The notes under the pieces are model-generated. The model did no database searches. It was not told where the DNA came from and saw nothing but the letters and a program-made list of their open reading frames with translations. DNA of 64,000 nucleotides. Origin: Chloroflexota bacterium (GTDB taxonomy: Bacteria > Chloroflexota > Anaerolineae > Anaerolineales > UBA4823). The number at the start of each line of letters is the position of its first letter. Position 1 is the stretch's first letter. The translations under genes were made by a program, and so were the position numbers. The DNA lies in the NCBI GenBank assembly GCA_029782365.1, contig JAKOUW010000160.1, forward strand, positions 345,198 through 409,197, read 5' to 3'. Positions 35,621 through 45,679 of the stretch are shown in pieces.

Positions 35621-35827
35621 CGAAAACCTGAGAGATTGGCGCCAGGTTTTCACCTGGTCGCTTGCCCCGTCGGTGTCAGCCCAATTGAGCGTTTCAATTG
35701 TGCTTCCTTTCCAGAAGGTAGCGGGAACACGGTCCTTGTTACCTGAGAGATTCGCCAGGCTTGCGTAAGGCCTGGTTTGCCCCTTCGGTGCCTGGGTAAA
35801 AACACACCCCAGGGCTCTTCCCTGTCC
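35621..35827 (-). promoter_or_regulatory. Tandem glycine riboswitch
   Basis: Two consecutive glycine aptamers read on the minus strand. Aptamer 1 (about 35827-35725) has CACCGAAGGGGCAA and AATCTCTCAGGTA. Aptamer 2 (about 35715-35621) has CACCGACGGGGCAA and AATCTCTCAGGTT. These are the signature internal loops of the class. The linker is short, and the second aptamer runs straight into the terminator before gcvH. This is an ON-switch arrangement expected to allow gcv expression when glycine is abundant. Confidence 0.95.
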
Positions 35828-35847
35828 ACGGATATTTAATTAAAATT

Positions 35848-35876
35848 ATTCTAAGTTCGAATGATGCAAAAGTCAA
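35848..35876 (-). promoter_or_regulatory. Promoter of the riboswitch-gcv operon
   Basis: On the minus strand TTGACT (35876-35871) and TAGAAT (35853-35848) are separated by exactly 17 bases. Transcription would start near 35841, about 14 bases before the first aptamer. Between here and 36064 I see nothing else supportable. Confidence 0.8.
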
Positions 35877-36064
35877 GGATAAAGAAGATTGGATTCAAGG
35901 CTTTTGAATATTCGTTCCAATCTTCTGCTTCTCTGGCAAAAGCAACAGAGCTGCCATGGTGTCTTGAACGGCCCGGCAGCTCCGCTGGATTTGTGCAAAG
36001 AAAGCCAATTTTTTAAGCAGCGCGAGAGTCTACTGCGTTTAGCACTGCCTCGAAAAAACAGGTA

Positions 36065-36397
36065 TCAGGCCCAACCCTGGTTCTTGACAAAATCAGAGAT
36101 AACCGGGATCGTGACGTATTTGCCCTGGTAAGCCTGGTAGCCCCAATAAACGCCGATGCCCCAGATGATCAGGGAAGGCAAGCCGAAGCAGAAAAACAGC
36201 ACGCCGCTTAAAATTGTGCCGCCTACCAGGTTTACCAGGCCCCAGGCCAGCGCTTGAGCGTTGTGGGCGCGGATGAATGGCCGGTTTTTCTTGTCTTCCA
36301 TGAGTAAGATAATGACAGGCACGATTGGGGAGAGTGCGTAAGCCAGCAATGCCCAAAGCTTATCATCGCTGGTGACATCAAGGGGTTGGTTGTCCAT
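36065..36397 (-). CDS. DUF4870 domain small membrane protein
   Basis: A 110-residue protein with three to four hydrophobic segments and the DUF4870 pattern (DDKLWALLAYALSPIVPVIILLMEDKKNRPFIRAHNAQAL). The family occurs widely as small integral membrane proteins of unknown function. ATG 36397 has GGAGGT nearby. The next gene upstream lies about 210 bases away with nothing recognisable between. Confidence 0.85.
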   Translation of the reverse strand: MDNQPLDVTSDDKLWALLAYALSPIVPVIILLMEDKKNRPFIRAHNAQALAWGLVNLVGGTILSGVLFFCFGLPSLIIWGIGVYWGYQAYQGKYVTIPVISDFVKNQGWA

Positions 36398-36607
36398 AGA
36401 AAATACCTCCGTTTGGATTTTGAAATTTGGCTGTCATCCGAGACAGTCTGGTTTATTTTATTCTACATCCGCTGCTCAAATAAGGCAATTGATCTGACCT
36501 TTTCAGACTGTCCATTTCCTTTATGAGCAAAATGAACGAGAATTCATGCATCATAACACACAGCTTCGGCGAACGATACGCGGAGCGTATGAGAAATTTT
36601 TCTCACT

Positions 36608-37429
36608 TTACTGCACCTGCCACAAAAGAACAAATAATATGGTGAACAAAGCGCTGACGATCAACTGCCTGAAACCGATAACGGCAGGCCGGACGCGCAC
36701 TGCCGGGTGGAGCGTTCCCCACACCGTCTCTGACCACTGGATGGCGTAAGGCAGGAAGATCCAGCCTGGCAGCCAGCCAAGCAAACTGCCTGCCAGCACA
36801 GAGAGTAAATTGAAGGAGGTATAAGCCAGAGCCCTGGCTGCCAGGCGAATCTTGCCGGCTGTATCTGGAACAACTTTTAATTCACGCTGTTCCAGGCGGG
36901 CATAGGCATAGACAATCGAGGCGGCAGACTGCAGCCAGCAAAGCACGAACAGCCACCAACCCGCCGGGTCTGGCAATCCGCGCCCGGCCCAAAATGCAGC
37001 CGGGGCTGCCAGGGATAACACCCCGGTAGCGACAATCTCCACGCCTGGCTGGCGGCGTTCCGCGCGCCGTGCGACTAACCAGAGATGCCAGGCGAAAACG
37101 GGCAGACCAGGAACGGCTAATAATAGAAGATAAGCAAAACCCATCTGGCTTAACCATGCTGCCGCAGCCAGGCCCAAACCAGCGTAAAGCGCCGTCCATA
37201 AGATGGCGGCGGGCAGGTCGTGCTGTCCGCGGCGCCCGCTGATTACCTTGATGGCGATCGACACTGGCTGGCGAGCGAGGAAGGCACTCAATGCTCCCAG
37301 AATGACCAATAATGAAGCAAGCGACCAACGTCCGCCCGCAAATAAGCCGATGAGTAACGGGCTGGCGATAAACACCCATGCCCCGTGGTCGGTTGGCAGG
37401 GCGATATGCCGGCGAAAAACATTGCGCAT
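36608..37429 (-). CDS. YwiC-like membrane protein
   Basis: A 273-residue polytopic protein with about eight hydrophobic segments. The N-terminus HIALPTDHGAWVFIASPLLIGLFAGG and the following FLARQPVSIAIK match the YwiC-like family, whose function is unknown. In some genomes ywiC-like genes accompany anaerobic respiration loci, which would suit this window but is weak evidence. It begins three bases after the pepF stop. Confidence 0.82.
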   Translation of the reverse strand: MRNVFRRHIALPTDHGAWVFIASPLLIGLFAGGRWSLASLLVILGALSAFLARQPVSIAIKVISGRRGQHDLPAAILWTALYAGLGLAAAAWLSQMGFAYLLLLAVPGLPVFAWHLWLVARRAERRQPGVEIVATGVLSLAAPAAFWAGRGLPDPAGWWLFVLCWLQSAASIVYAYARLEQRELKVVPDTAGKIRLAARALAYTSFNLLSVLAGSLLGWLPGWIFLPYAIQWSETVWGTLHPAVRVRPAVIGFRQLIVSALFTILFVLLWQVQ

Positions 37430-37432
37430 CGG

Positions 37433-39241
37433 TCAGGCAATCTGCGTGTAACGTTCGATTTGTTTGCCGATAATCGCCAGGCTGTCAGCCCAGAACTGCT
37501 TGCTGCGAATGTCAATGCCAAAGCGCGCCGCCAGGTCAGCTGCGTTGCCTTCGCCAGTGCTCGCCAGCAAATTCATATAGTCGGGTACGAAGCTGGCGCC
37601 TCGCGTCTGGTAGATAGCATAAAGACCCAGGCCAAACAACAAGCCGAAAGCGTATGGGAAGTTATAGAAAGACAAGAAACTGTTATAGTAATGCGGCTTC
37701 CAGGTCCACATGTATTTGTGCAGGTAATTTTCGTCTAAACCATCGCCATAGGTGGCTTGCTGGGCGCGCTGCATAATATCGCACAGGTCATCTGCCGATA
37801 GCTCGACTTTTGCACGCCTTTCGAAAACCTCTTTCTCAAACAAGTAACGCGAGTAAATATCCACGATCACCTGGCTGGAACCAATCAACGAGGTTTCCAG
37901 GATTGCCAATTCTTCCTGTGGATTCTTACACTCTTCCAGGGCAGCGTTCATCACAACAGTCTCGCACATGATCGAGGCAGTTTCAGCCAGGGTCATAGGT
38001 GTATTGCGCTGCAGGGGCGTCTTACCAGCCCGGTACATACAATGATTGTGGAAAGCATGTCCTAATTCATGTGCGATGGTGAAGACCTGGTCGAGAGTGC
38101 CGTCGAAATTGCACAAAACGCGGGATTCTTCTGGCCCAGGCACACCCATGCAGAATGCTCCACCGCGCTTGCCCACTCGCTGTTCGGCATCGATCCAGTT
38201 GTTCTCAAAGGCGCGCTGCGCCATTTTACCCAGGTCGAGGGAAAATGCATTGAAGTGCTTCAGAACAAAATCTCTGGCTTCCGAAAAACTGAACTGGCTC
38301 TCGCTGGCGCCGGTAGGGGCGAAAACATCCCACCAGGGCAATTTTTCTTTGCCAAGGCGGGCAGCCTTGGCGCGGAAATAACGCCGAAACATGGGGAACG
38401 AGTCGCTCATTGCACCAAGCAGGGCATCTAAGGTTTGGCGATCGATGCGTGCATCGTCAATGGGCGCATGCAAAGCATCCGAGCGGCCTCGGCGGCGGTT
38501 CAAGGTGTTGACGGAGCCTTTTATGCCGTTCATAGCAGCCGCCAGCGGCTCTTTGACCGATTCCCAGGCCTTCATTTCAGACTCATAGGCGCGACGGCGC
38601 ACATTTTCTTCCGGATGTGCGTGCAGGTTAATTAATGCAGGCATGGGTAATTTTTGCACTTTTCCGTCCAGCTCAAAATCGACGCTCAATTGTGATGTGA
38701 CGGTGCCTTGCAATTTACTCCAGGCGTTACCGCCGCTTAAATTCAGCTCTGCCGCCAGGCTTTCTTCTGCATCGCTCATCAGGTATTTGCTCTGCTCGAT
38801 GGTTTCTCGCAAATAAAAAGCGTGTTCCGCTGCCGCGCCCGGCTGATTCAAGCCCTTTTCCAGCGCTTGTCCAACCCGGCCCAGCCAGCTTTCAAACTTC
38901 ACCTGCAGTTGTTGAGCGCGCACTTGAACCTGCTCGAACTGCGACATAATTTTCAGGGCGTCTTTGTTGTATGAATCGGTCGATACAAAGGAGTAAATAT
39001 AGGCGCGCACAGTCCCTGTCAGTGTGTAAAATCGATTAGTTTGCTCAATGATCTCGCTGACAACACTGGATAAAGCAGAAGGGTCTGAATCTGGCCCCAG
39101 CACCGCTGCTTTATCTTGAAACTCACCCTCCATTTTAGTGAGCATCTGATTGATTTTCTCCAGATCAGCTTGGAATTTGGTTGAATCGAGTGATGGATAT
39201 ACATTGGACAAATCCCAACGCGGCGCGTTCAGTTCGCTCAT
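37433..39241 (-). CDS. pepF: Oligoendopeptidase F (M3 metallopeptidase)
   Basis: A 602-residue cytoplasmic zinc peptidase of the M3B group that degrades short peptides. The zinc motif HELGH lies at about residue 388 (TIAHELGHAFHNH), with the third ligand in the downstream TLAETASIMCE segment. The N-terminal helical region starts WDLSNVYPSLDS, standard for PepF. No signal peptide is present. It is likely co-transcribed with the YwiC-like gene downstream. Confidence 0.94.
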   Translation of the reverse strand: MSELNAPRWDLSNVYPSLDSTKFQADLEKINQMLTKMEGEFQDKAAVLGPDSDPSALSSVVSEIIEQTNRFYTLTGTVRAYIYSFVSTDSYNKDALKIMSQFEQVQVRAQQLQVKFESWLGRVGQALEKGLNQPGAAAEHAFYLRETIEQSKYLMSDAEESLAAELNLSGGNAWSKLQGTVTSQLSVDFELDGKVQKLPMPALINLHAHPEENVRRRAYESEMKAWESVKEPLAAAMNGIKGSVNTLNRRRGRSDALHAPIDDARIDRQTLDALLGAMSDSFPMFRRYFRAKAARLGKEKLPWWDVFAPTGASESQFSFSEARDFVLKHFNAFSLDLGKMAQRAFENNWIDAEQRVGKRGGAFCMGVPGPEESRVLCNFDGTLDQVFTIAHELGHAFHNHCMYRAGKTPLQRNTPMTLAETASIMCETVVMNAALEECKNPQEELAILETSLIGSSQVIVDIYSRYLFEKEVFERRAKVELSADDLCDIMQRAQQATYGDGLDENYLHKYMWTWKPHYYNSFLSFYNFPYAFGLLFGLGLYAIYQTRGASFVPDYMNLLASTGEGNAADLAARFGIDIRSKQFWADSLAIIGKQIERYTQIA

Positions 39242-39335
39242 GACAACTCCTATGTGAAAATTCGTGATTTGTGGCGCAATGCCCGCACGATCGTTCGTGA
39301 TTGTGCCCGGTAATTTTAACCGAAAAACCTGGCAC

Positions 39336-39364
39336 TTGACAACTGAGATATTTTCACCTACAAT
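39336..39364 (+). promoter_or_regulatory. Promoter of the metY-metA operon
   Basis: TTGACA (39336-39341) and TACAAT (39359-39364) with a 17-base spacer give a near-consensus promoter. Predicted start about 39371 gives a leader of about 220 bases before metY. Confidence 0.8.
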
Positions 39365-39375
39365 TGGCGAAATTT

Positions 39376-39471
39376 ATGAACAGGAACCCAGCCATTTCTC
39401 GAATGAATTTCTGTATGATGATGTGCACCAAGCGGGCGGCATTCTCCGCTTTGTGCAAGGTGAACCGATAG
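39376..39471 (+). CDS. Candidate Met/Cys-rich leader peptide
   Basis: A 31-codon ORF starting within about five bases of the predicted transcription start. It encodes five Met and three Cys, including the run Cys-Met-Met-Met-Cys at codons 13-17. No Shine-Dalgarno is possible if transcription starts at 39371, so it would be translated as a leaderless ORF. Placement before an attenuator and the methionine/cysteine-pathway genes metY and metA suggests a sensing leader peptide. It could also be coincidence. Confidence 0.4.
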   Translation: MNRNPAISRMNFCMMMCTKRAAFSALCKVNR

Positions 39472-39476
39472 TGTAA

Positions 39477-40871
<1,395 letters not shown>

Positions 40872-40922
40872 ACACCAGGCAATGGAGGCTCTGCAGTTTT
40901 CAGTTGCCCGAGGAGGCACGCT

Positions 40923-41864
40923 ATGCCAGTAAAAATACCTGAAACCTTGCCCGCCCGGCAGACCTTGCAAGCAGAAAATGTGTTTGTGATGGGTGAGCAG
41001 CGCGCCAGCCACCAGGACATACGCCCGTTGAAGCTGGCGATTTTAAACCTGATGCCTACCAAAATATCCACAGAAACTCAGCTTTTACGCCTTTTATCGA
41101 ACTCGGCTTTACAGGTGGATATCACCTTGCTGCACATGGAATCGCATGATTCGAAAAACACGCCGACAGAACACCTGGTAGAACACTACGCCTGCTTCGA
41201 TGATGTAAAGGATGACAAATTCGATGGGCTGATCATCACCGGAGCGCCGGTGGAAACCCTGCCATTTGAAGAAGTGGATTACTGGTCTGAGCTGGATTAC
41301 CTGTTGAATTGGAAGGAGACACACGTTTACTCCACTTTCCATATTTGTTGGGCGGCGCAGGCCGGGCTCTACCAGCGGTACGGCGTCCCCAAATATGCGC
41401 TTCCCGCGAAAATGTTTGGCGTTTTTCCGCATCACATTCATTTCCAGCACGAAAAACTGCTGCGCGGCTTCGATGATGAATTCTTTGCGCCGCACAGCCG
41501 GCACACGGAAATCCGAGCGGAAGACATCGCAAGAGTCTCTGATTTGGATATCCTTTCGACATCCGACGAGGCCGGAGTATATATTGTTGCAACCAAAGAC
41601 CGGCGCCAGTTCTATATTACCGGGCATTCCGAATACGATCCACTGACACTAAAAGCGGAATATGATCGAGATGTGAACAAGGGATTGCCGATCAATATCC
41701 CCAAGAATTACTACCCGGGTGATGACCCAACACGCACGCCTCTCGTGCGCTGGCGGGGACATGCCAATTTGTTGTATGCCAACTGGTTGAACTATTATGT
41801 TTACCAGGCGACTCCCTTTGATGTGGAGAGAATCCCCGAAGGCGCGACTAGGGATGAGTTTTAA
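40923..41864 (+). CDS. metA: Homoserine O-acyltransferase MetA (probably acetyl-CoA-specific)
   Basis: A 313-residue MetA of the glutamine-amidotransferase-like fold. The catalytic Cys142 is in [15 protein letters not shown], and the His/Glu pair is in [12 protein letters not shown]. Residue 111 is Glu ([12 protein letters not shown]). In this family Glu at that position has been linked to acetyl-CoA rather than succinyl-CoA use. This agrees with the upstream metY, which needs O-acetylhomoserine. A strong terminator follows three bases after the stop. Confidence 0.94.
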   Translation: MPVKIPETLPARQTLQAENVFVMGEQRASHQDIRPLKLAILNLMPTKISTETQLLRLLSNSALQVDITLLHMESHDSKNTPTEHLVEHYACFDDVKDDKFDGLIITGAPVETLPFEEVDYWSELDYLLNWKETHVYSTFHICWAAQAGLYQRYGVPKYALPAKMFGVFPHHIHFQHEKLLRGFDDEFFAPHSRHTEIRAEDIARVSDLDILSTSDEAGVYIVATKDRRQFYITGHSEYDPLTLKAEYDRDVNKGLPINIPKNYYPGDDPTRTPLVRWRGHANLLYANWLNYYVYQATPFDVERIPEGATRDEF

Positions 41865-41866
41865 AA

Positions 41867-41900
41867 AAAAACTGGGCGCTCGCAAGAGCGCCCAGTTTTT
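41867..41900. terminator. Bidirectional terminator between metA and the decahaem gene
   Basis: AAAAACTGGGCGCT and AGCGCCCAGTTTTT form a 14-bp stem with a 6-base loop and A/T runs on both sides, serving both convergent genes. Confidence 0.9.
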
Positions 41901-41913
41901 TAGCGAGAAATTA

Positions 41914-44211
41914 CTACTTGGCAGCGGGGACTTCGGGACGAGTCATCTTCGAGACATCACCGCCGACAGCCTTAATGCTATCATACAAGATCTCGACAAC
42001 ATACTTGCCGTTGTGGGCAAACGCACCTGGATCCTTGAAGGAATACTGCAGGTTGTATGCCGCACGCAGCAGGTTGGGAGTCCACTGTGTAAAGGAAATT
42101 GCCGCACCTTTATCATTCTTGGCAGGTTTCCCATCCGCGCCAGCTTGGTAAAAATACGGGTAGTTGGCCGTGTCGTAGACGATCGCAACTTTGGTCTTAT
42201 CCAGAGCGTATGCCTGGATGGCTGCATATAGAGCATCGCGCATGCCTGCGATTTCAACCTCCATACCTTCAGCCTTGCCATCGCCATTGTAATCCACCGC
42301 GGCATCGCCGAAATAGATCTTGTCGAGGCCGTCTTTTGCCATCTTATGGCAAGTCACGCACTTGTCGGTCTTGACATCCAGGGCATGGACATCATGGCAG
42401 GTCGAGCAGTCAAACCCGCCATCGGTGACGTGCTTGGCTGTACCAAGATAAGTCTGACCCTTGAACTCATAAGCGCCCTTGGCGTTGGTGCCGAAGACGG
42501 TCGCTCCAGCGCCCAGGTAGTGGACATTTTTGAATCCAAGAGCAGGAGTCTTGCCATCGGCCTTCAAGGGAACCTGATCGTCATTGGTAGGCTTGGTAGC
42601 CGCAATGGCGCGGTCAACGCTGACGGTGGACTCACGGCCTTGGTGGCACTCGAGGCACAGGTTAGCATTGACGGGCTTGAGGTTTCCCTTATCATCCTTC
42701 TCGGTAGAGAAGGTCAGGCTAGCGCCACTTGGGAACGGGACATTAACAACTGCGTAGAGGGCTGGGAAGTTGGAAGCGTCATGACAGGTGACGCACATGA
42801 AACCATTGGCGGTGGGTTGGCTGCTGATGCCGGCGACAGTCAGGCTGCCTGAGGCAGACAAAGCCAGGGAGCCGCCGTTCTTGATGAACTCAGGCAGGCC
42901 GGTGGCGCTGTGACACTTGGCGCATCCGAAAGGAACAACACCGGTTGAATCCCAATCGCGGAAAGGCATGGTGGAGCCAGCGAAGTGGCCGGCGTCGATG
43001 CGATGCATCTTGCTCATATCGACGGGCTTGGACAGCTTGGTGTTCAAGTCGGCGATGGAGTCGTAGAGCAGCTCGATGATGTACTTCGCATTGTGAGCGA
43101 AGGCGCCGGGATCCTTGGCGGAAACCTGGTAGTTGTAAGCCGCCTTCAGCAGGCGAGCGGTCCAGGCGGTGTAAGCCTTGCCGTCATCGCCCAGGAAGTA
43201 TGGATAGGTGGCGCCATCATACTTGATGGGTTTCTGGCCAACTTCCTGAGCATAAGCCTGGATAGAAGCGAGCAGGGTTTCCTGCAGGCCAGCGATTTCC
43301 TTGGCGATGCCTTCTTTGGTATCACCGTTGCCGTTGTAATCCACCAGAGAGCCGTTCATGCGAACGTTTTGCAGGTCTTCCACGGTCTTGACGCCTTCGT
43401 GGCATTCGGCGCATTTTTCCACACGCACGGTGGTGGAGTGCTGGTCGTGGCAGGCGATGCAGGTGTCCATTCCGTCAACATGGCGGAACTTGGGATCGTA
43501 GGTTTGGCCATCGTATTCGTAGCCCATCTGAGCCTGCGAGCCGTAGAGTGTGCCGCCGGCGGCAAAGTAGTGCACATTGCGGAAGCCGAAGTTGGTGGTG
43601 ACGGTGCCGCTGACCAGGGGGGTCGCAACAACATCAACGTTATCGGTCAGTTTGAACTGGGCAATTTGCTTGTCAACAGAGACTTTAGATTCGCGTCCCT
43701 GGTGGCATTGCATGCACAGGCCTTCGCCCTCTTCAGAGGTCTCAACAACCTTGCCAGAAGGGAACTTAACGGAGTCCAAGGCTTCAGCAGCGTCGTTGTG
43801 GCAGGCGGCGCAGGTGATGCCTTGAGCGTTGGCAGCCGGGACGGCCTTGGTGACTTTGCCATTGGTGGCGAAATCAACGAAGCCATCTGAAGTGTGGCAC
43901 TTGGCGCAGGAGGTTGGGACACCATCGGGGTTGGCGGTGGCATCATCCCAGTGACGGAATTGTTCGCCTTTGACATTATTGTGGCCAGAAGCAGCCCATT
44001 TATCCGCATTGGGAACGTTTTCCACGACAGGCTTCGGGCAATCCGGGCAGGGAGCCGCGGTAGGCGCCGGAGGGCAGGTCGGGCAGGTTGGGCAGGGAGA
44101 GGCTTCGGGGCAGGGAGTCGCCGGAGCCTGTGTGGCAGACTGGCAGGCGACGAGAACTGCCGCTAAAGCGATCAGTACGAGCCCTAAAATAAATAAATGT
44201 TTGGATTTCAT
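41914..44211 (-). CDS. Decahaem cytochrome c lipoprotein (duplicated pentahaem domain)
   Basis: A 765-residue exported lipoprotein: lipobox LVAC with Cys23, then a Cys/Pro-rich linker (about 33-62, repeated CPxCP). Two homologous halves follow (about 70-390 and 395-760), each with five CXXCH motifs in the same order and the same EFRHWDD/PFRDWDS-like and YPYFLGDDGK/YPYFYQAGADG-like segments. It is probably a surface electron carrier. It forms its own transcription unit, with TATAAT on the minus strand at about 44354-44359. No substrate-reducing active site is recognised. Confidence 0.9.
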   Translation of the reverse strand: MKSKHLFILGLVLIALAAVLVACQSATQAPATPCPEASPCPTCPTCPPAPTAAPCPDCPKPVVENVPNADKWAASGHNNVKGEQFRHWDDATANPDGVPTSCAKCHTSDGFVDFATNGKVTKAVPAANAQGITCAACHNDAAEALDSVKFPSGKVVETSEEGEGLCMQCHQGRESKVSVDKQIAQFKLTDNVDVVATPLVSGTVTTNFGFRNVHYFAAGGTLYGSQAQMGYEYDGQTYDPKFRHVDGMDTCIACHDQHSTTVRVEKCAECHEGVKTVEDLQNVRMNGSLVDYNGNGDTKEGIAKEIAGLQETLLASIQAYAQEVGQKPIKYDGATYPYFLGDDGKAYTAWTARLLKAAYNYQVSAKDPGAFAHNAKYIIELLYDSIADLNTKLSKPVDMSKMHRIDAGHFAGSTMPFRDWDSTGVVPFGCAKCHSATGLPEFIKNGGSLALSASGSLTVAGISSQPTANGFMCVTCHDASNFPALYAVVNVPFPSGASLTFSTEKDDKGNLKPVNANLCLECHQGRESTVSVDRAIAATKPTNDDQVPLKADGKTPALGFKNVHYLGAGATVFGTNAKGAYEFKGQTYLGTAKHVTDGGFDCSTCHDVHALDVKTDKCVTCHKMAKDGLDKIYFGDAAVDYNGDGKAEGMEVEIAGMRDALYAAIQAYALDKTKVAIVYDTANYPYFYQAGADGKPAKNDKGAAISFTQWTPNLLRAAYNLQYSFKDPGAFAHNGKYVVEILYDSIKAVGGDVSKMTRPEVPAAK

Positions 44212-44445
44212 TTGTGTTGATTCTCCTCATGAGTTGTGGTTTCGAAAATGATGGGAAAGGGTAACTCTATTTGCTATCGATAACGGCACCTCCTAAAGAG
44301 ATTTTTTGTGGCTGTTAAAATAAAGCAACGCACGCACTTCCACATTTTGGCCTATTATATACTAAAAATGAAAATAGGATTAGTGAATTATGACACATAT
44401 TTAATGTTAATACCTTATGACAATTTATGAATAAGGTTTAAGAAC

Positions 44446-44475
44446 ACTGGCTGCCCTGTTTTTCGGGCGGCCAGT
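44446..44475 (-). terminator. Hairpin after the cytochrome b-c gene
   Basis: CTGGCTGCCC and GGGCGGCCAG (one wobble) pair immediately downstream of the gene stopping at 44483. The 44212-44445 gap otherwise contains only the presumed promoter of the decahaem gene. Confidence 0.65.
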
Positions 44476-44482
44476 TGATGAA

Positions 44483-45679
44483 TTATTTTTCAGGTGCGCC
44501 GGCTTTGATCCAGTTGATCACCTTTTCCAACTCATCGGCAGTTAACTGTCCGGGGTGGCCGCCCTGCGATTGAATTTTCACGATCATGCTCTGGTCTGGG
44601 TCGTTGGGGATAATCGCCGGGCCGCTTTTTCCACCAGCCAGGGCGTCGGCATAAGAATCCAACTTTAAACCTCCGACGGCTGTTGTGTAGTGACAGGTAC
44701 TGCAGCGATCGCGGAACAGACCAGCATAGTTGCCATCCCAGGTGTCTGGTCCAACTGGCTTGTTCGGGTCTGGCGTGGGTGTAGGGGTGAGGGTGGGCCG
44801 GGGTGTTGGGGTGATGGGGACAAAGATTGCCGCTGTTTCACCCTGCGGCAGTGTGGTGATGGCTGTGTTCGGTTCGAGTGTAATGAACCGCCAAATGCCA
44901 AAACTGAAAACGCCAGCCATGACGATGGCGACCGGGAAGAAAATCTGCTGGCGCTTGCGCAGAACCTGTGGGGTGGGGAGCGCGGCCTGCTTTCCTGATT
45001 CGATCAATGCCAGTTCGGCCGGATGCTCCTCTTCCATTTCTTCATGGTTCAATTTTCCGGTGAACATGCTTTTGTTGAATGAGCGGATATGCACGTTATA
45101 GAAATGCCACAGAATGATCGCCAGCACCGCCAGTACGGCCTCGCCTCCGTGGGCTGCTTTGGCGGCTGGAATATATTGGCCGGGCAGGAGGTTGGCAGTG
45201 TTGATCGGGTTCCACATCATAAAGCCTGTCACAGCCATCACGATGGTGCCCCAGACAACAGCCAGGTATTCCATTTTTTCGCCGTAATTGTAGCGGCCAT
45301 AATAGGCGCGCTTGCGGCGAAAACCCAGGTAGTAGGCGATATCCTGCAAGATATGGCGGGCGTCTTCGATGCCAGGCAGCATCGTCCAGGGGACACGTAA
45401 AACGAACATCCGGTAGCCCAGTGCGATCACATGGTAACCGCTGACGATGAGCATGATCACCGCATTGGTGCGGTGGATGATGCGTGTGATTTCGATCCCT
45501 CCGAGCAGCGCGATCATCGCTACGCTGAAAGGGGATTCGTGAAATTTTTGGATCAAGCCGGTAAAGCCAAGGATGCTGAAGGAAACCAGGAATAAGATGT
45601 GCTCGATGCGCTGATCGAGGCTGAAACGCTGGTATTGTTTCTGGTCATGAGCTGGTTGGGTAGTCTTGGGTTTAGCCAT
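44483..45679 (-). CDS. Cytochrome b561/FdnI-type subunit fused to a C-terminal cytochrome c domain
   Basis: A 398-residue membrane protein. Residues 10-215 resemble formate dehydrogenase gamma/HydC diheme cytochrome b, with four helices and conserved His in RIEHILF, GYHVIALG, AHGGEA and LWHFYNVH. Another helix (about 245-265) and a Pro/Thr linker (TPTPRPTLTPTPTPDPNKP) lead to a C-terminal domain with one CXXCH (CSTCHY) and the AIIPNDPDQSMIVKI pattern of planctomycete-type cytochrome c. It overlaps the upstream nonahaem gene by eight bases. It probably oxidises menaquinol. Confidence 0.88.
   Translation of the reverse strand: MAKPKTTQPAHDQKQYQRFSLDQRIEHILFLVSFSILGFTGLIQKFHESPFSVAMIALLGGIEITRIIHRTNAVIMLIVSGYHVIALGYRMFVLRVPWTMLPGIEDARHILQDIAYYLGFRRKRAYYGRYNYGEKMEYLAVVWGTIVMAVTGFMMWNPINTANLLPGQYIPAAKAAHGGEAVLAVLAIILWHFYNVHIRSFNKSMFTGKLNHEEMEEEHPAELALIESGKQAALPTPQVLRKRQQIFFPVAIVMAGVFSFGIWRFITLEPNTAITTLPQGETAAIFVPITPTPRPTLTPTPTPDPNKPVGPDTWDGNYAGLFRDRCSTCHYTTAVGGLKLDSYADALAGGKSGPAIIPNDPDQSMIVKIQSQGGHPGQLTADELEKVINWIKAGAPEK

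Noticed and set aside
35889..36131. 80-codon ORF on the + strand between the gcv promoter and DUF4870
   Set aside because: No ribosome site, no family pattern, and it runs antisense into the DUF4870 coding end.
39264..39476. 70-codon ORF overlapping the metY leader
   Set aside because: It starts upstream of the predicted promoter -35 and has no ribosome site; the shorter Met/Cys ORF is a better explanation.
42985..43890. About 300-codon open frame on the + strand opposite the decahaem gene
   Set aside because: Antisense to a clear multihaem coding sequence; open frames of this kind recur opposite CXXCH-rich genes because of base composition.
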